From positions 62,001 to 126,000 of the forward strand of contig DAOSUP010000002.1 of assembly GCA_035378845.1 (NCBI GenBank): DNA of 64,000 nt. Reading direction: 5' to 3'. Made by a program: the position numbers and the translations under genes. The notes below the pieces were generated by a model, which was not told the origin of the DNA, did no database searches, and saw only the letters and a program-made list of their open reading frames with translations. Positions within the stretch are counted from its first letter, which is position 1. The number at the start of each line of letters is the position of its first letter. Of this stretch, positions 8,387 through 16,744 are shown piece after piece. Source of the DNA: JAKOUL01 sp035378845 (lineage in GTDB: Bacteria; Dictyoglomota; Dictyoglomia; Dictyoglomales; Dictyoglomaceae).

Positions 8387-8893
8387 ATGAAAAAAATATT
8401 CCTTCTTATATTTTTACTATCTATAGTTAGTCTTTCTTTTGCTGAAACAGTCCCATTAATCATTGATGGAAAGGAGGTAAAGGGAGAAAATATTGATGGA
8501 GTTATAGTCTATATAGCCTCAGTAGTGAATGTAATAGAACTTCCCCTGGTTTCTGGAAATATTGGATCTGCATCTGGAAGTATTAAACCTGAGGAAAGTT
8601 TTTGGAAATTTGAAATATTCATTTATAACAAAACAGATAAAGAAATTTTAATAACCCAAAACAACTTACAACTCATTGATGAAGATTGGAAAAAGTATTT
8701 CCCAGATATATCAGCCTCTATTTACTATGCAATAAATGGAGAGGAGGTATTTTTTAGAAAATACTTAAAACCAGGAGAGCTCGCTGGTGGTATTTTAGTA
8801 TATGATGTTAGTAAATCCTCAAAACCATATCGTTTAAATATCTTAGACATTCCTACACAAGGAAAGAGTTATCACATTACCATCAAAATTTAA
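8387..8893 (+). CDS. Secreted protein of unknown function
   Basis: A 168-residue protein with a clear signal peptide (residues 1-19, KK then IFLLIFLLSIVSLSFA). The mature part is predicted beta-rich. The arrangement FWKFEIFIYNKTDKEILITQ... LKPGELAGGILVYDV resembles DUF4352-like immunoglobulin-fold domains, in which a hydrophobic strand pair is followed by a KPGE turn, but I cannot confirm the family. A GGGAGAGGGAGG Shine-Dalgarno region lies just before the ATG. The last 51 bases overlap the convergent RNase HIII-like gene. Its placement after malEFG does not prove a role in sugar uptake, because a hairpin separates them. Confidence 0.7.
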   Translation: MKKIFLLIFLLSIVSLSFAETVPLIIDGKEVKGENIDGVIVYIASVVNVIELPLVSGNIGSASGSIKPEESFWKFEIFIYNKTDKEILITQNNLQLIDEDWKKYFPDISASIYYAINGEEVFFRKYLKPGELAGGILVYDVSKSSKPYRLNILDIPTQGKSYHITIKI

Positions 8894-10105
8894 CGTTATA
8901 TAATTATCAATCTTATTTTTTAGAGTTAAAAGTATTCTTCCGATTTCTTTATAAGGAAGCAACTTTTTAAACATATTCTCAGAAACTAAAAAATTAAATC
9001 CATCAAAAAAATGTGTGCTTTCTAATAGCATCAAAACTTTTTCTTCTTCTTGTACATAGATTTTACCATAAGCATACTTCAAAGCAAGTTCTAAATCCTT
9101 AATTTCAACTTTACAATAAGGGCACCAAAATCTATTATTCTCAAAAATAGCTGTACTAAGCTCTTTTTTGCAAAAAGGACATAGTATTTTATTCTCTTCA
9201 GTCATTAGAGAAATAAAAGAAGCTGTTTCTTTTTTCTTCTTTGTTCCAAAAGATCTTCTTATAAACCAGAGATCTTTATGTGCTTTTGTCTTTAAAAATT
9301 GCACTACTTCTGAATTTGAAAGATTTCCTTTCATTACCTTTTCATTTATTCCATATGTTTTTGAAATATTTTCTAATATTTTCTCTCTGATACCTTTTGC
9401 TATAAGAGAAGCAAGTTTCACTTCCAGAAATTTCTCTTCAGAATTAGGAACTATCTCCTCTTCTACTCCTTTTTCTTTTAAGTTATCTAAAAACCTTTGA
9501 AATCCTTTTCCAATTCTGTAATCATCAACTACAATTCTTATATCTTCCAAAGGAAAATCTCTTATAAATTCCTTTACTAATTTTTCATAAGAAAGATCCA
9601 TTAGCTCATTTATATTAAACCTATCTATCTCTCTCGGCTGAATTAAATCAAAAAGGTATTTAAAATCTTCTCCTTGCATGCTTTCTAAATAGGTAAGAAT
9701 TTTCTCCCAATAAGAGTGAGTGTGCGCCTTTTTGGTATCTGGAGTTCTTATCTCTGCATTAATCTCATTAAGCTTTTCTTTTGAGATCAAGACACCTACC
9801 AATACCATAGGCCCTATAATTTCACCCTTCCCTGTTTCATCAAATCCCAATAAATATTTCTTTTTAGTCTCTCTAAGCTTATCTCTTAAAATAGAATCAA
9901 TCCTATTCCAGATATCACTAATCTCTTCTGAATGAGTACTATAAAGCTTTCCAGAAGTATAATAGGTAAATGTGCTTCCTTTAAGCTTTATTCTCCAAAC
10001 TTCATATGGGTTAGTTGGATTCTCCTCTTTTCCTCCCCATTTGAGGAGCTCATCTTTAATAAATTGAGCCTTTTTATTTTCTATATTCCAACTTCTTCCG
10101 TACAC
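8843..10105 (-). CDS. Ribonuclease HIII-like protein with C-terminal zinc ribbon
   Basis: A 420-residue protein. Residues about 25-70 (YEVWRIKLKGSTFTYYTSGKLYSTHSE) resemble the TBP-like substrate-binding domain of RNase HIII. The catalytic RNase H domain starts at GFDETGKGEIIGPMVLVGV (near residue 87), matching the D-E-S/A-GKG motif, with later acidic residues in VVDDYRIG and a helix KLASLIAKGIRE equivalent to the family's ASIIAK. The enzyme should cut RNA in RNA-DNA hybrids. Unusual: a zinc ribbon with two CPFC/CPYC knuckles (near residues 310 and 330) and a further 80-residue tail. Ordinary RNase HIII is about 300 residues. Start is GTG, overlapping the upstream gene's TAG by one base. Confidence 0.8.
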   Translation of the reverse strand: MYGRSWNIENKKAQFIKDELLKWGGKEENPTNPYEVWRIKLKGSTFTYYTSGKLYSTHSEEISDIWNRIDSILRDKLRETKKKYLLGFDETGKGEIIGPMVLVGVLISKEKLNEINAEIRTPDTKKAHTHSYWEKILTYLESMQGEDFKYLFDLIQPREIDRFNINELMDLSYEKLVKEFIRDFPLEDIRIVVDDYRIGKGFQRFLDNLKEKGVEEEIVPNSEEKFLEVKLASLIAKGIREKILENISKTYGINEKVMKGNLSNSEVVQFLKTKAHKDLWFIRRSFGTKKKKETASFISLMTEENKILCPFCKKELSTAIFENNRFWCPYCKVEIKDLELALKYAYGKIYVQEEEKVLMLLESTHFFDGFNFLVSENMFKKLLPYKEIGRILLTLKNKIDNYITLNFDGNVITLSLCRNV

Positions 10106-10650
10106 TAATCCTCATCTATTCTAACAATTCTCTTAATATATGGATCTGTAAAGATATCATACTCGTCAGTATTCTTTGTAGAAAATTCTGATACAATTGC
10201 TCCTTCATCTCCTGCTTGAAACCAATGAGGAGTATTAGGATATAGAGTATACTGCTCTCCAGGATTTAGCTCTATCTCATGCCAAACTGTAAGATATTCC
10301 TTTTTATCCTCTGGTATAAAGGCTTTAGGATTTTTAGTAGGCTCTCCTGGAACATATAAATAAACTTTACCCCACCTACATCTAAAAGTTTCCTCCTTAC
10401 CAGGATTATCTCCTATAGAAGGATGTCTATGTTCAGGACATGTTTGCCTTGGAAAAAGTACCAGCTCTTTTGCACATACCCTTTCAGTACTCACATAAGT
10501 AAGTATTTGTAATCCAAATTTTTCTAACATTCCAAGTCCAAAATCTGTAACCTCAATTTTATTTTTTTCCTCTTCAGTAATTACAATATGTGCTCTCTCC
10601 AAAAATTCTAATGTTCTCTTTTTTGCCTTTTCATATTCACTTCTTTTCAT
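10105..10650 (-). CDS. D-lyxose ketol-isomerase
   Basis: A cupin-fold isomerase of about 181 residues that interconverts D-lyxose and D-xylulose (also D-mannose and D-fructose). Seen: EHRHPSIGDNPGKEETFRC supplies two His and one Glu of the metal site, and NTPHWFQAG gives the third His. The N-terminal KRSEYEKAKKRTLEFLERAH is typical of the YdaE/D-lyxose isomerase family. The longer start (GTG at 10659) would overlap the Shine-Dalgarno sequence AAGGGGGTGA, so the ATG three codons later is preferred. This enzyme is known from Dictyoglomus. Its neighbour, the RNase HIII-like gene, follows with a one-base overlap, which looks like a chance operon rather than a pathway. Confidence 0.9.
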   Translation of the reverse strand: MKRSEYEKAKKRTLEFLERAHIVITEEEKNKIEVTDFGLGMLEKFGLQILTYVSTERVCAKELVLFPRQTCPEHRHPSIGDNPGKEETFRCRWGKVYLYVPGEPTKNPKAFIPEDKKEYLTVWHEIELNPGEQYTLYPNTPHWFQAGDEGAIVSEFSTKNTDEYDIFTDPYIKRIVRIDED

Positions 10651-10701
10651 CCCTGTCACCCCCTTTTAAAATCTTAATACTCCCTTACTTACCCTCAAAA
10701 A

Positions 10702-11952
10702 TCATTTTTTCTTGTGAAGACTTTCGTATAGAGATATAAATTCCTTAGATAATTCTGAAGAAATATTTTCAAGCCCATATCTTACGCGAATGTATATATC
10801 TCTCATTCTTTTTGTAGCATTAGAATCAAAAATATAAAGGGTTTTATTGTAAATATCAAATGTAGTATCAGAAGGATTTATCTCCACACCTTTTTCTCTA
10901 CTTTCTAAAAGATATTTTCTATAGTATTCCCTTATTACTCCTAAATTACTCCCTCTAAAGAGTGAAAAAAGCTTTTGAATAGGATTAATAGAAGGTAAAA
11001 TAAATTCTTTTTCCTCTATATAATTTTCCTCTCTCTTAGCACTATTTCGTACACGTCTTAAAATCCAAAATATTATAAATATAACTCCTCCGATTACCAA
11101 GATATAGTACGAGATACGGAGTACATTATCAAGAAAATCCGATTGGATGTTCGGTCTTTCTCTTAGAAGCCTCGTAATATCTTTTAATATAGGACTTAAT
11201 TTTACCTCTCTACCCATTGTTCTACTTAGTACATCACTACTCGCAAGGAACGAAAGAATGTAATAAGCTATCTTACCCCCAATATAAGCTACAATTATAA
11301 AAACCACAGAGATTAGCGATGTAAACCCCCAAAATAGAAGAGAAAATAAAAAATTAAAAGCGTAAAAAAGTTTATCCCTTATGAAAGGTACACTTAGAGA
11401 AAATGAGAGAATTATAAAAAGAAAAGCATATCTTATATTAATAGATATTATTTTTTTATCTTCTGGTTTATATTCCAAAGATCTCAATATCCTTAGTAAA
11501 AAAACAGTTGTCACAAAATAGAGAAGAAGAGCAGGGATAACTAAATTTTCAATAGTATTAAACTTACTGGTACTTATAAATCTCATTAAAAAAGAAATAA
11601 CAAAAGTAAGTAATCCTAAGGAAGAAGTTCTTTTAAAATAATCCACAGCAAATCCATAATTTATATTTGTCTCAGTATTCACCACATATATAGTATATAA
11701 GGAGATTATTATCAGAAAGACTTTTTCGGTCGCACCAAAAGGTGGGAACAATAAACTTATAAAAAGAGTGTGTGAAAGATAAAAAAGAACTTTATTCTTA
11801 TTTTTAAAATAAAGATTAAAAAAGGCTAAACCCAAAATGATGAAAAGTATCACCACAGGTAGTTTAAGATTATACAATATGATGAAAACAATAGATACAA
11901 GAGAAAAAGCAAAAGAAATTTTTGAAATAAGGTCAAGAAATAAGAGCGCCAT
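10702..11952 (-). CDS. Membrane protein with C-terminal DUF4129-like domain
   Basis: A 416-residue protein. The first 250 residues contain about seven or eight hydrophobic segments, followed by another single membrane segment near residues 283-304 and a cytoplasmic tail. The tail (YREYYRKYLLESREKGVEINPSDT... YIRVRYGLE) matches the pattern of DUF4129, where PxET/PSDT precedes a helix ending in RYG. Encoded directly after the DUF58 and MoxR genes, overlapping DUF58 by 20 bases. This trio normally includes a transglutaminase-like membrane protein; here the transglutaminase domain is not visible and only the membrane and DUF4129-like parts are present. Function unknown; probably a chaperone-linked envelope assembly. 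Confidence 0.7.
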   Translation of the reverse strand: MALLFLDLISKISFAFSLVSIVFIILYNLKLPVVILFIILGLAFFNLYFKNKNKVLFYLSHTLFISLLFPPFGATEKVFLIIISLYTIYVVNTETNINYGFAVDYFKRTSSLGLLTFVISFLMRFISTSKFNTIENLVIPALLLYFVTTVFLLRILRSLEYKPEDKKIISINIRYAFLFIILSFSLSVPFIRDKLFYAFNFLFSLLFWGFTSLISVVFIIVAYIGGKIAYYILSFLASSDVLSRTMGREVKLSPILKDITRLLRERPNIQSDFLDNVLRISYYILVIGGVIFIIFWILRRVRNSAKREENYIEEKEFILPSINPIQKLFSLFRGSNLGVIREYYRKYLLESREKGVEINPSDTTFDIYNKTLYIFDSNATKRMRDIYIRVRYGLENISSELSKEFISLYESLHKKK

Positions 11953-13072
11953 TTTTATTTTCCCTCATATAATATTTAATAATTTCTTCAGAGATATTTT
12001 CTAAATTTTTTGAATCAAAAGATACCAGTATAACTTTACAAAGTTCGCTATTTACAGCATTAATAAATGGTAGATATTCTTCTAATATATATGGAGTAAT
12101 AATAACAAAAGTAGAGATAAGAAGATTTTGAGCTCCTAAAAATTTCTTTATAACCTCTTCAAAAGGAAAATTTACATTATAAGAAATCCTACCCAAATAT
12201 TCTAAGAAAGTATAAAGATGACTTTCATCAAAAGCAGGATAGAGAATATTTTCTTCTCTTGGTAAACCATAGATTAAAGAATTTGTAAGAAAGCCAAAAG
12301 GAATTTTTTTATAATAAAAGCTCTCTCCAATACTTCTGGTTACTGAAATACATTTTTCTATTGCTTCTCCATCCATTTTCATCCAATAAGGTTTAGCACA
12401 TTCTACATTTAACATAATCATCGCATTATTTTCGTATGTAAAATCAAAATTTTTTACTAAAAGCTCTCCATGTTTCAAAGAAAGGGGCCAATGAATATTT
12501 TTGGCTGGTTCTCTTCCTGTGTACTCTCTAACTCCTATAATCATTGTAGGATCTTCTATAATCCATCTTCTTACAGAGATGTCTCCACTATAGCTTCCGT
12601 AAGGAATAATATCTTTTTCCAAATCTGCCCTTTTAGGCAAGACTACAATATCTTGGATATAGTTTAAAGCTTTAGTTTTTACATTTAAACCTAAGAAATC
12701 TCCTCCACGGATCTCTATATTTCCAAAAATATATCTTCCCCTCTTATTACAAGTAGCCAAATACTTTCTCTTAATTCTCTGGTAAGGAAGCAAGAAAAAA
12801 GTTATAGTGTGATATAAAAAATCTTTTGTCTTTACTCTATCTACTTTAAACTTATACTCAAAAATAGATGGAAGCTCTTCTATAACCTGAAGAAAAGTAA
12901 CAGGAAGAATTTTTCGGTTTTCCACCACAATTTCAATAAATACATCTTCTCCTATCTCTAACACTTTTTTTGAAAAGTTTCTATAAAAGTAAACATTATT
13001 TAGCACATACTTCTTTGAAAGCTCATTAACAATTACCCCAATTAATAGGATAAAAAATAAAAAGTAAATCAA
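11933..13072 (-). CDS. DUF58 domain protein
   Basis: A 379-residue protein with two or fewer N-terminal membrane segments (residues 1-20), a beta-rich middle and the DUF58 signature region RRWIIEDPTMIIGVREYTGREPAKNIHWPLSLKHGELLVKNF around residues 168-208, here as GVREYTGREP.. IHWPLS. DUF58 proteins have a von Willebrand-A-like fold and are nearly always encoded next to MoxR ATPases, as here. Start is TTG, two bases after the moxR stop, with GGAGG nine bases upstream inside the end of moxR. Inferred role: adaptor for the MoxR chaperone in maturing a metal or envelope protein. Confidence 0.85.
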   Translation of the reverse strand: MIYFLFFILLIGVIVNELSKKYVLNNVYFYRNFSKKVLEIGEDVFIEIVVENRKILPVTFLQVIEELPSIFEYKFKVDRVKTKDFLYHTITFFLLPYQRIKRKYLATCNKRGRYIFGNIEIRGGDFLGLNVKTKALNYIQDIVVLPKRADLEKDIIPYGSYSGDISVRRWIIEDPTMIIGVREYTGREPAKNIHWPLSLKHGELLVKNFDFTYENNAMIMLNVECAKPYWMKMDGEAIEKCISVTRSIGESFYYKKIPFGFLTNSLIYGLPREENILYPAFDESHLYTFLEYLGRISYNVNFPFEEVIKKFLGAQNLLISTFVIITPYILEEYLPFINAVNSELCKVILVSFDSKNLENISEEIIKYYMRENKNGALIS

Positions 13073-13073
13073 A

Positions 13074-14021
13074 TTATATTTCCTCCACAGGGGCTTTGAT
13101 ACCTTCTAAAAGACCCTCTACAAAAGCATAAATATCTTTACTCTTTAATGAACTTACTGTAATTATTCTATGATTAAGAATATAAGGTGCAAGCTTCTTT
13201 ATATCATCAGGAATTATATAATCTCTTCCATTAAATAATGCATAAACTTGACTTGCTTTAAACAAAGCAATACTACCCCTCGGACTTACTCCAAGTAGTA
13301 CAGATTCTGAATTTCTTGTGGCTTCCACTATATCTAAAAGGTAAGCCATAACTTCCTTAGATATTCTAACCTCGCTATAGTGTTCTCTTACATAATCTAT
13401 CTCTTCTTTATCCACTACAGTTTCTATTCCTTCTAAAAGATCCATTTTTTTGTTTCTATTTATAACCTCAACCTCTTCTTCTCGTTTAGGATAGCCTATC
13501 TTTATCCTCATAAAAAATCTGTCAAGTTCTGCTTCAGGAAGAGGGAAAGTACCATAAGTTTCCACTGGGTTTTGAGTAGCAAGAACCATAAAAGGTTCGG
13601 GAAGCTTTCTAGTAACACCATCCGCTGTAATTTGTCTTTCTTCCATAGCTTCTAATAGACTGGATTGAGTCCTTGGAGTTGCCCTATTTATTTCATCAGC
13701 TAATATTATATTCGCAAAAAGAGGACCAGGTCTAAATTCAAATTCACCTATTTTTTGATTATAAAAATTTATACCAGTAAGATCCGATGGGAGAAGATCG
13801 GGAGTAAACTGAATTCTTTTAAAGTTACCTCCAATGGTTTTTGCAAAAGCTTTGACCATCAAAGTCTTTCCAAGACCTGGAACATCTTCAATAAGTATAT
13901 GTCCTCCACAGATAAAAGCTATAGTAATAAGCTCTATAATGTCCTCTTTCCCAACAATCACCTTAGAAACGTTTTCTACTATTTTACTTTTAAAATCACC
14001 ATAAGTATCTATATCTATCAT
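13074..14021 (-). CDS. MoxR-family AAA+ ATPase
   Basis: A 315-residue AAA+ ATPase. Seen: Walker A in EDVPGLGKTLMVKAFA near residue 46, the MoxR-specific FKRIQFTPDLLPSDLTG, Walker B IILADEINRATPRTQSSLL near residue 107, sensor 1 VLATQNPVE, and the C-terminal lid with GVSPRG. MoxR ATPases act as chaperones that help insert cofactors or assemble complexes, with a DUF58/VWA partner. First gene of a three-gene operon (MoxR, DUF58, DUF4129-like). GGAGG lies seven bases before the ATG. Confidence 0.92.
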   Translation of the reverse strand: MIDIDTYGDFKSKIVENVSKVIVGKEDIIELITIAFICGGHILIEDVPGLGKTLMVKAFAKTIGGNFKRIQFTPDLLPSDLTGINFYNQKIGEFEFRPGPLFANIILADEINRATPRTQSSLLEAMEERQITADGVTRKLPEPFMVLATQNPVETYGTFPLPEAELDRFFMRIKIGYPKREEEVEVINRNKKMDLLEGIETVVDKEEIDYVREHYSEVRISKEVMAYLLDIVEATRNSESVLLGVSPRGSIALFKASQVYALFNGRDYIIPDDIKKLAPYILNHRIITVSSLKSKDIYAFVEGLLEGIKAPVEEI

Positions 14022-14084
14022 TCATCTTCCTCCAAAAAAAAGTTTTCTTAAAATATTTTACCACTTAGAAAAGAAATATAACTA

Positions 14085-15407
14085 TCACTTTCTTACTAAT
14101 GAAACGATAGTCTCCACATGAAAAGTCTGAGGGAACATATCTACAGGCTGTATTTCCATTATCTCATATCCAGAATTCACAAGTATATTTATATCTCTCG
14201 CTAAAGTAGCAGGGTAACAAGATATATAAATTATTTGTTTTATTTTATTTTCAATGATAGCATCAAGAAGGATTTTATCACATCCCTTCCTTGGAGGGTC
14301 CACAACTATTATATCTGGGATTTTTCCCTCAGAGATTAATCTTGGGATTGCCTCTTCAGATCTATCCCATATAAATTCTACATTTTCCACGTTATTCTTC
14401 TTAGCATTCTTCCATGCATCATCTACAGCAGACCTTTCTATCTCAATACCATATACTTTTTCAGCCTTTTGAGAAAGAAATAAAGAGATGGTACCAACGC
14501 CACAATAAGCATCAAAGACAAGCTTAGATTCAGGAATAAGATATTCTAAAACTTTATTATAGAGTAATTCGGTCTGTATAGTATTAGTTTGAAAAAAGGA
14601 GATAGGTGAAATCTCAAAAATAAATTCTCCAATCTTATCTTTTATCGTCTCTTCTCCAAATATCTCATTCATCTCCTTAGAATTAACATTTATATAGAAA
14701 GATGCTAAATTTTTTAGATTGTATTTAAAAAACTTTGCTATTTCTTTTGCATCACTAATCAAACCATCTGAAACAAGAGTCAACATTAGCTCATTAAAAG
14801 CATACGATCTCCTAACAACTATGGATCTTAAAGACCCTTTATGCAGAATTTCATCATATACATTAATATGAAAATTTTTTACTGCTTCTTTTGTAGTCTC
14901 AATAACTCTATCTATATCTTCATGTTGAACAATACATTTTGAAACATCTACAATACAATGAGTTTGAGGTTTATAAAAACCTAATACTATACTTCCTTTT
15001 CTATTTCCTACAAAAATTTTAGCTTTATTCCTGTATCTATAAGGATTTTCCATTCCAATTACTGAGTTAATATCTCTTTCTATTTTGCCTATTCTTCTTA
15101 AAGCATCCTCTATTATCTTCTTTTTTAATTCCAACTGATATTCATAGGTCACATGCATTAGATGACATCCCCCACATTCATAAAAAAACTCACATGGAGG
15201 TTCCACCCCATGTGAGTTCCTCTCAACAAACTCTACAATACTTCCTATTGCATAATCTTTTTTGGCAGTATGTATTCTAATTCTTACAATCTCTTCAGGA
15301 AGAGCATAATCCACAAAAACTACAAAACCACCAATATGAGCAATGCCTTGACCTTGAGAGTTTATTCCATCAATTTTTACAATATATTCTTCTCCTACTT
15401 TTACCAC
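14085..15407 (-). CDS. rlmD: 23S rRNA (uracil-5-)-methyltransferase RumA/RlmD family
   Basis: A 440-residue SAM-dependent RNA methyltransferase. Domains: N-terminal TRAM beta-barrel (residues 1-55), an iron-sulfur site with CEFFYECGGC near residue 73-82 and a further Cys in CIVDVSKC near residue 160, then the Rossmann methyltransferase domain with VFDAYCGVGTISLFLS (SAM), VVDPPRKGCD and the catalytic Cys of YISCYPATLARD. It methylates C5 of a uridine in rRNA or tRNA. The exact target (U1939, U747 or tRNA U54) is not decided by sequence. The GTG start lies one base after the previous gene's TAG with no Shine-Dalgarno sequence, so translation is probably coupled. Confidence 0.88.
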   Translation of the reverse strand: MVKVGEEYIVKIDGINSQGQGIAHIGGFVVFVDYALPEEIVRIRIHTAKKDYAIGSIVEFVERNSHGVEPPCEFFYECGGCHLMHVTYEYQLELKKKIIEDALRRIGKIERDINSVIGMENPYRYRNKAKIFVGNRKGSIVLGFYKPQTHCIVDVSKCIVQHEDIDRVIETTKEAVKNFHINVYDEILHKGSLRSIVVRRSYAFNELMLTLVSDGLISDAKEIAKFFKYNLKNLASFYINVNSKEMNEIFGEETIKDKIGEFIFEISPISFFQTNTIQTELLYNKVLEYLIPESKLVFDAYCGVGTISLFLSQKAEKVYGIEIERSAVDDAWKNAKKNNVENVEFIWDRSEEAIPRLISEGKIPDIIVVDPPRKGCDKILLDAIIENKIKQIIYISCYPATLARDINILVNSGYEIMEIQPVDMFPQTFHVETIVSLVRK

Positions 15408-15408
15408 T

Positions 15409-15792
15409 CTACTTTATATCTAACTCCTCTTTAACTTTCTTATATGCAAGTTTAGCAAGTCCTCCAGCCACATGAGATCTTATCTCCTTTTTCTTCATCT
15501 CATCTTCAAGAGTATCTAAGACCACATCAGAATTTGCATTTAATATATTTCTAACAGACTGTCTTGTAATCCCCAGGAATGCAGCAATTTCTTCTTCTGT
15601 TTTCAAATATTTATCTTTTAAAACTATTGCATAACAAGCTTCAATAAGACTTGGAACCCAGGTAAGATTTCTGTATAGAATGAGCTTTCTCGGTCCTCCA
15701 AGAATTTCAAGAGTTTTGAGGAAAGTTTTCATCACAATGTTATCAAGTTCTTCTTCTTGTAAAGGAATTTCATTTTCATTAAGTATTGTCAT
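15409..15792 (-). CDS. Near-KaiC regulatory partner protein (HTH)
   Basis: A 127-residue all-helical protein containing a helix-turn-helix at EEEIAAFLGITRQSVRNIL (residues about 67-85) and a conserved-looking C-terminus SHVAGGLAKLAYKKVKEE. It overlaps the KaiC-like ATPase gene by 14 bases. I recognise the pattern of the TIGRFAM 'near-KaiC' domain, a probable regulator found beside its own KaiC homologue, mostly in archaea and a few thermophilic bacteria. What it binds is unknown. GGAGGTGG five bases before the ATG supports the start. Confidence 0.72.
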   Translation of the reverse strand: MTILNENEIPLQEEELDNIVMKTFLKTLEILGGPRKLILYRNLTWVPSLIEACYAIVLKDKYLKTEEEIAAFLGITRQSVRNILNANSDVVLDTLEDEMKKKEIRSHVAGGLAKLAYKKVKEELDIK

Positions 15793-16672
15793 CTATACCA
15801 CCTCCTCTTGAAAGTTCTTTGAGGGAAAGCCCAATTCTAACTAACCCATTCTTATCTATTTCAAAAAGATAGGTATCTGTACTATGCCCACACATTCTAC
15901 ATCCATCTATTCTGAATAATCTTACTACCTCACCAAGAGGTCTCTTATATATTCTTTCCATATATTGACTATTGATCAGTACTTTTGAAAGCACCATAGT
16001 ACCATCTACAATATGAGATATTGCAAATCCTCCTGCCGCCTCTGCTGAAAATTCTTCTTGACTTGATCTTTTCTGAGAGACAAATATCGCTGTTTGATAC
16101 CATTTCTTCATAAAATTGAATATTTGTCTTACAATCACCCTTGCCAACATCTCTTTTGCCTCATAAAGTCCAGTTATAGAATCTATTATAGTAAATTTAA
16201 TCTTATAATTTTTGATGGCATACGCAAGAGTAGCAAGAAGTGTAGGAATATCCTCTCTTAATTTTAAATAAGAAGCTGCATCAATAAAGATGATGTTCTC
16301 ATCAATAACGCTCTCATCAATTCCCATAGCAATTGCTCTGGATTTCATTGAGGTAGCTACAAAATGAGCTGGAGCTTCTACTGTAACAAAAGCTACAGAA
16401 TTCCCCAAGGATGCTTGTTTTATAGCAAACTGTTCTCCCATCAAACTTTTTCCTGTATCAGAAATACCTGTAAGATTAAAAACACTGTACTGAGGAATAC
16501 CACCTAAAGGAACCACTTCTACTTTCCCTTTCTCTACTCTTGTGGTAAAGAATAGATCATCTAATCCTTTTACACCAGTAGGTATTCCTCTTATTTCTAC
16601 CGCTTTATCTCCTATATCCTTTAGGGATAGGATAGCCTCCTCTAAAACTTCATTTTGATATTCCCTTTCCAT
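15779..16672 (-). CDS. KaiC-like RecA-superfamily ATPase
   Basis: A RecA-fold ATPase of about 297 residues. Seen: GVKGLDDLFF at the entry, a Walker A in LTGISDTGKSLMGEQFA (near residue 75), VTVEAPAHFVA, Walker B-like FTIIDSITGLYEA (near residue 160) and a C-terminal cysteine pair CRMCGHSTDTYLF. This single-domain KaiC homologue is of the archaeal type and is paired with the small HTH gene that follows. Not a circadian KaiC. The longer frame begins with GTG at 16684, but that codon sits inside the Shine-Dalgarno sequence AAGGTGGGG, so the ATG at 16672 is preferred. TATAAT on the minus strand (16723-16728) may be its promoter. Confidence 0.82.
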   Translation of the reverse strand: MEREYQNEVLEEAILSLKDIGDKAVEIRGIPTGVKGLDDLFFTTRVEKGKVEVVPLGGIPQYSVFNLTGISDTGKSLMGEQFAIKQASLGNSVAFVTVEAPAHFVATSMKSRAIAMGIDESVIDENIIFIDAASYLKLREDIPTLLATLAYAIKNYKIKFTIIDSITGLYEAKEMLARVIVRQIFNFMKKWYQTAIFVSQKRSSQEEFSAEAAGGFAISHIVDGTMVLSKVLINSQYMERIYKRPLGEVVRLFRIDGCRMCGHSTDTYLFEIDKNGLVRIGLSLKELSRGGGIDDNT

Positions 16673-16744
16673 GAGGATCCCCACCTTAAATTCTTTTATC
16701 TTCTGCTTTTTCTCCTAATATAATTATAACAAAGAGAAAAATTT

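Noticed and set aside
9168..9500. 110-codon plus-strand open frame opposite the RNase HIII-like gene
   Set aside because: It is fully antisense to a conserved catalytic domain, has no ribosome site and its translation is Phe/Ser-rich without recognisable domains.
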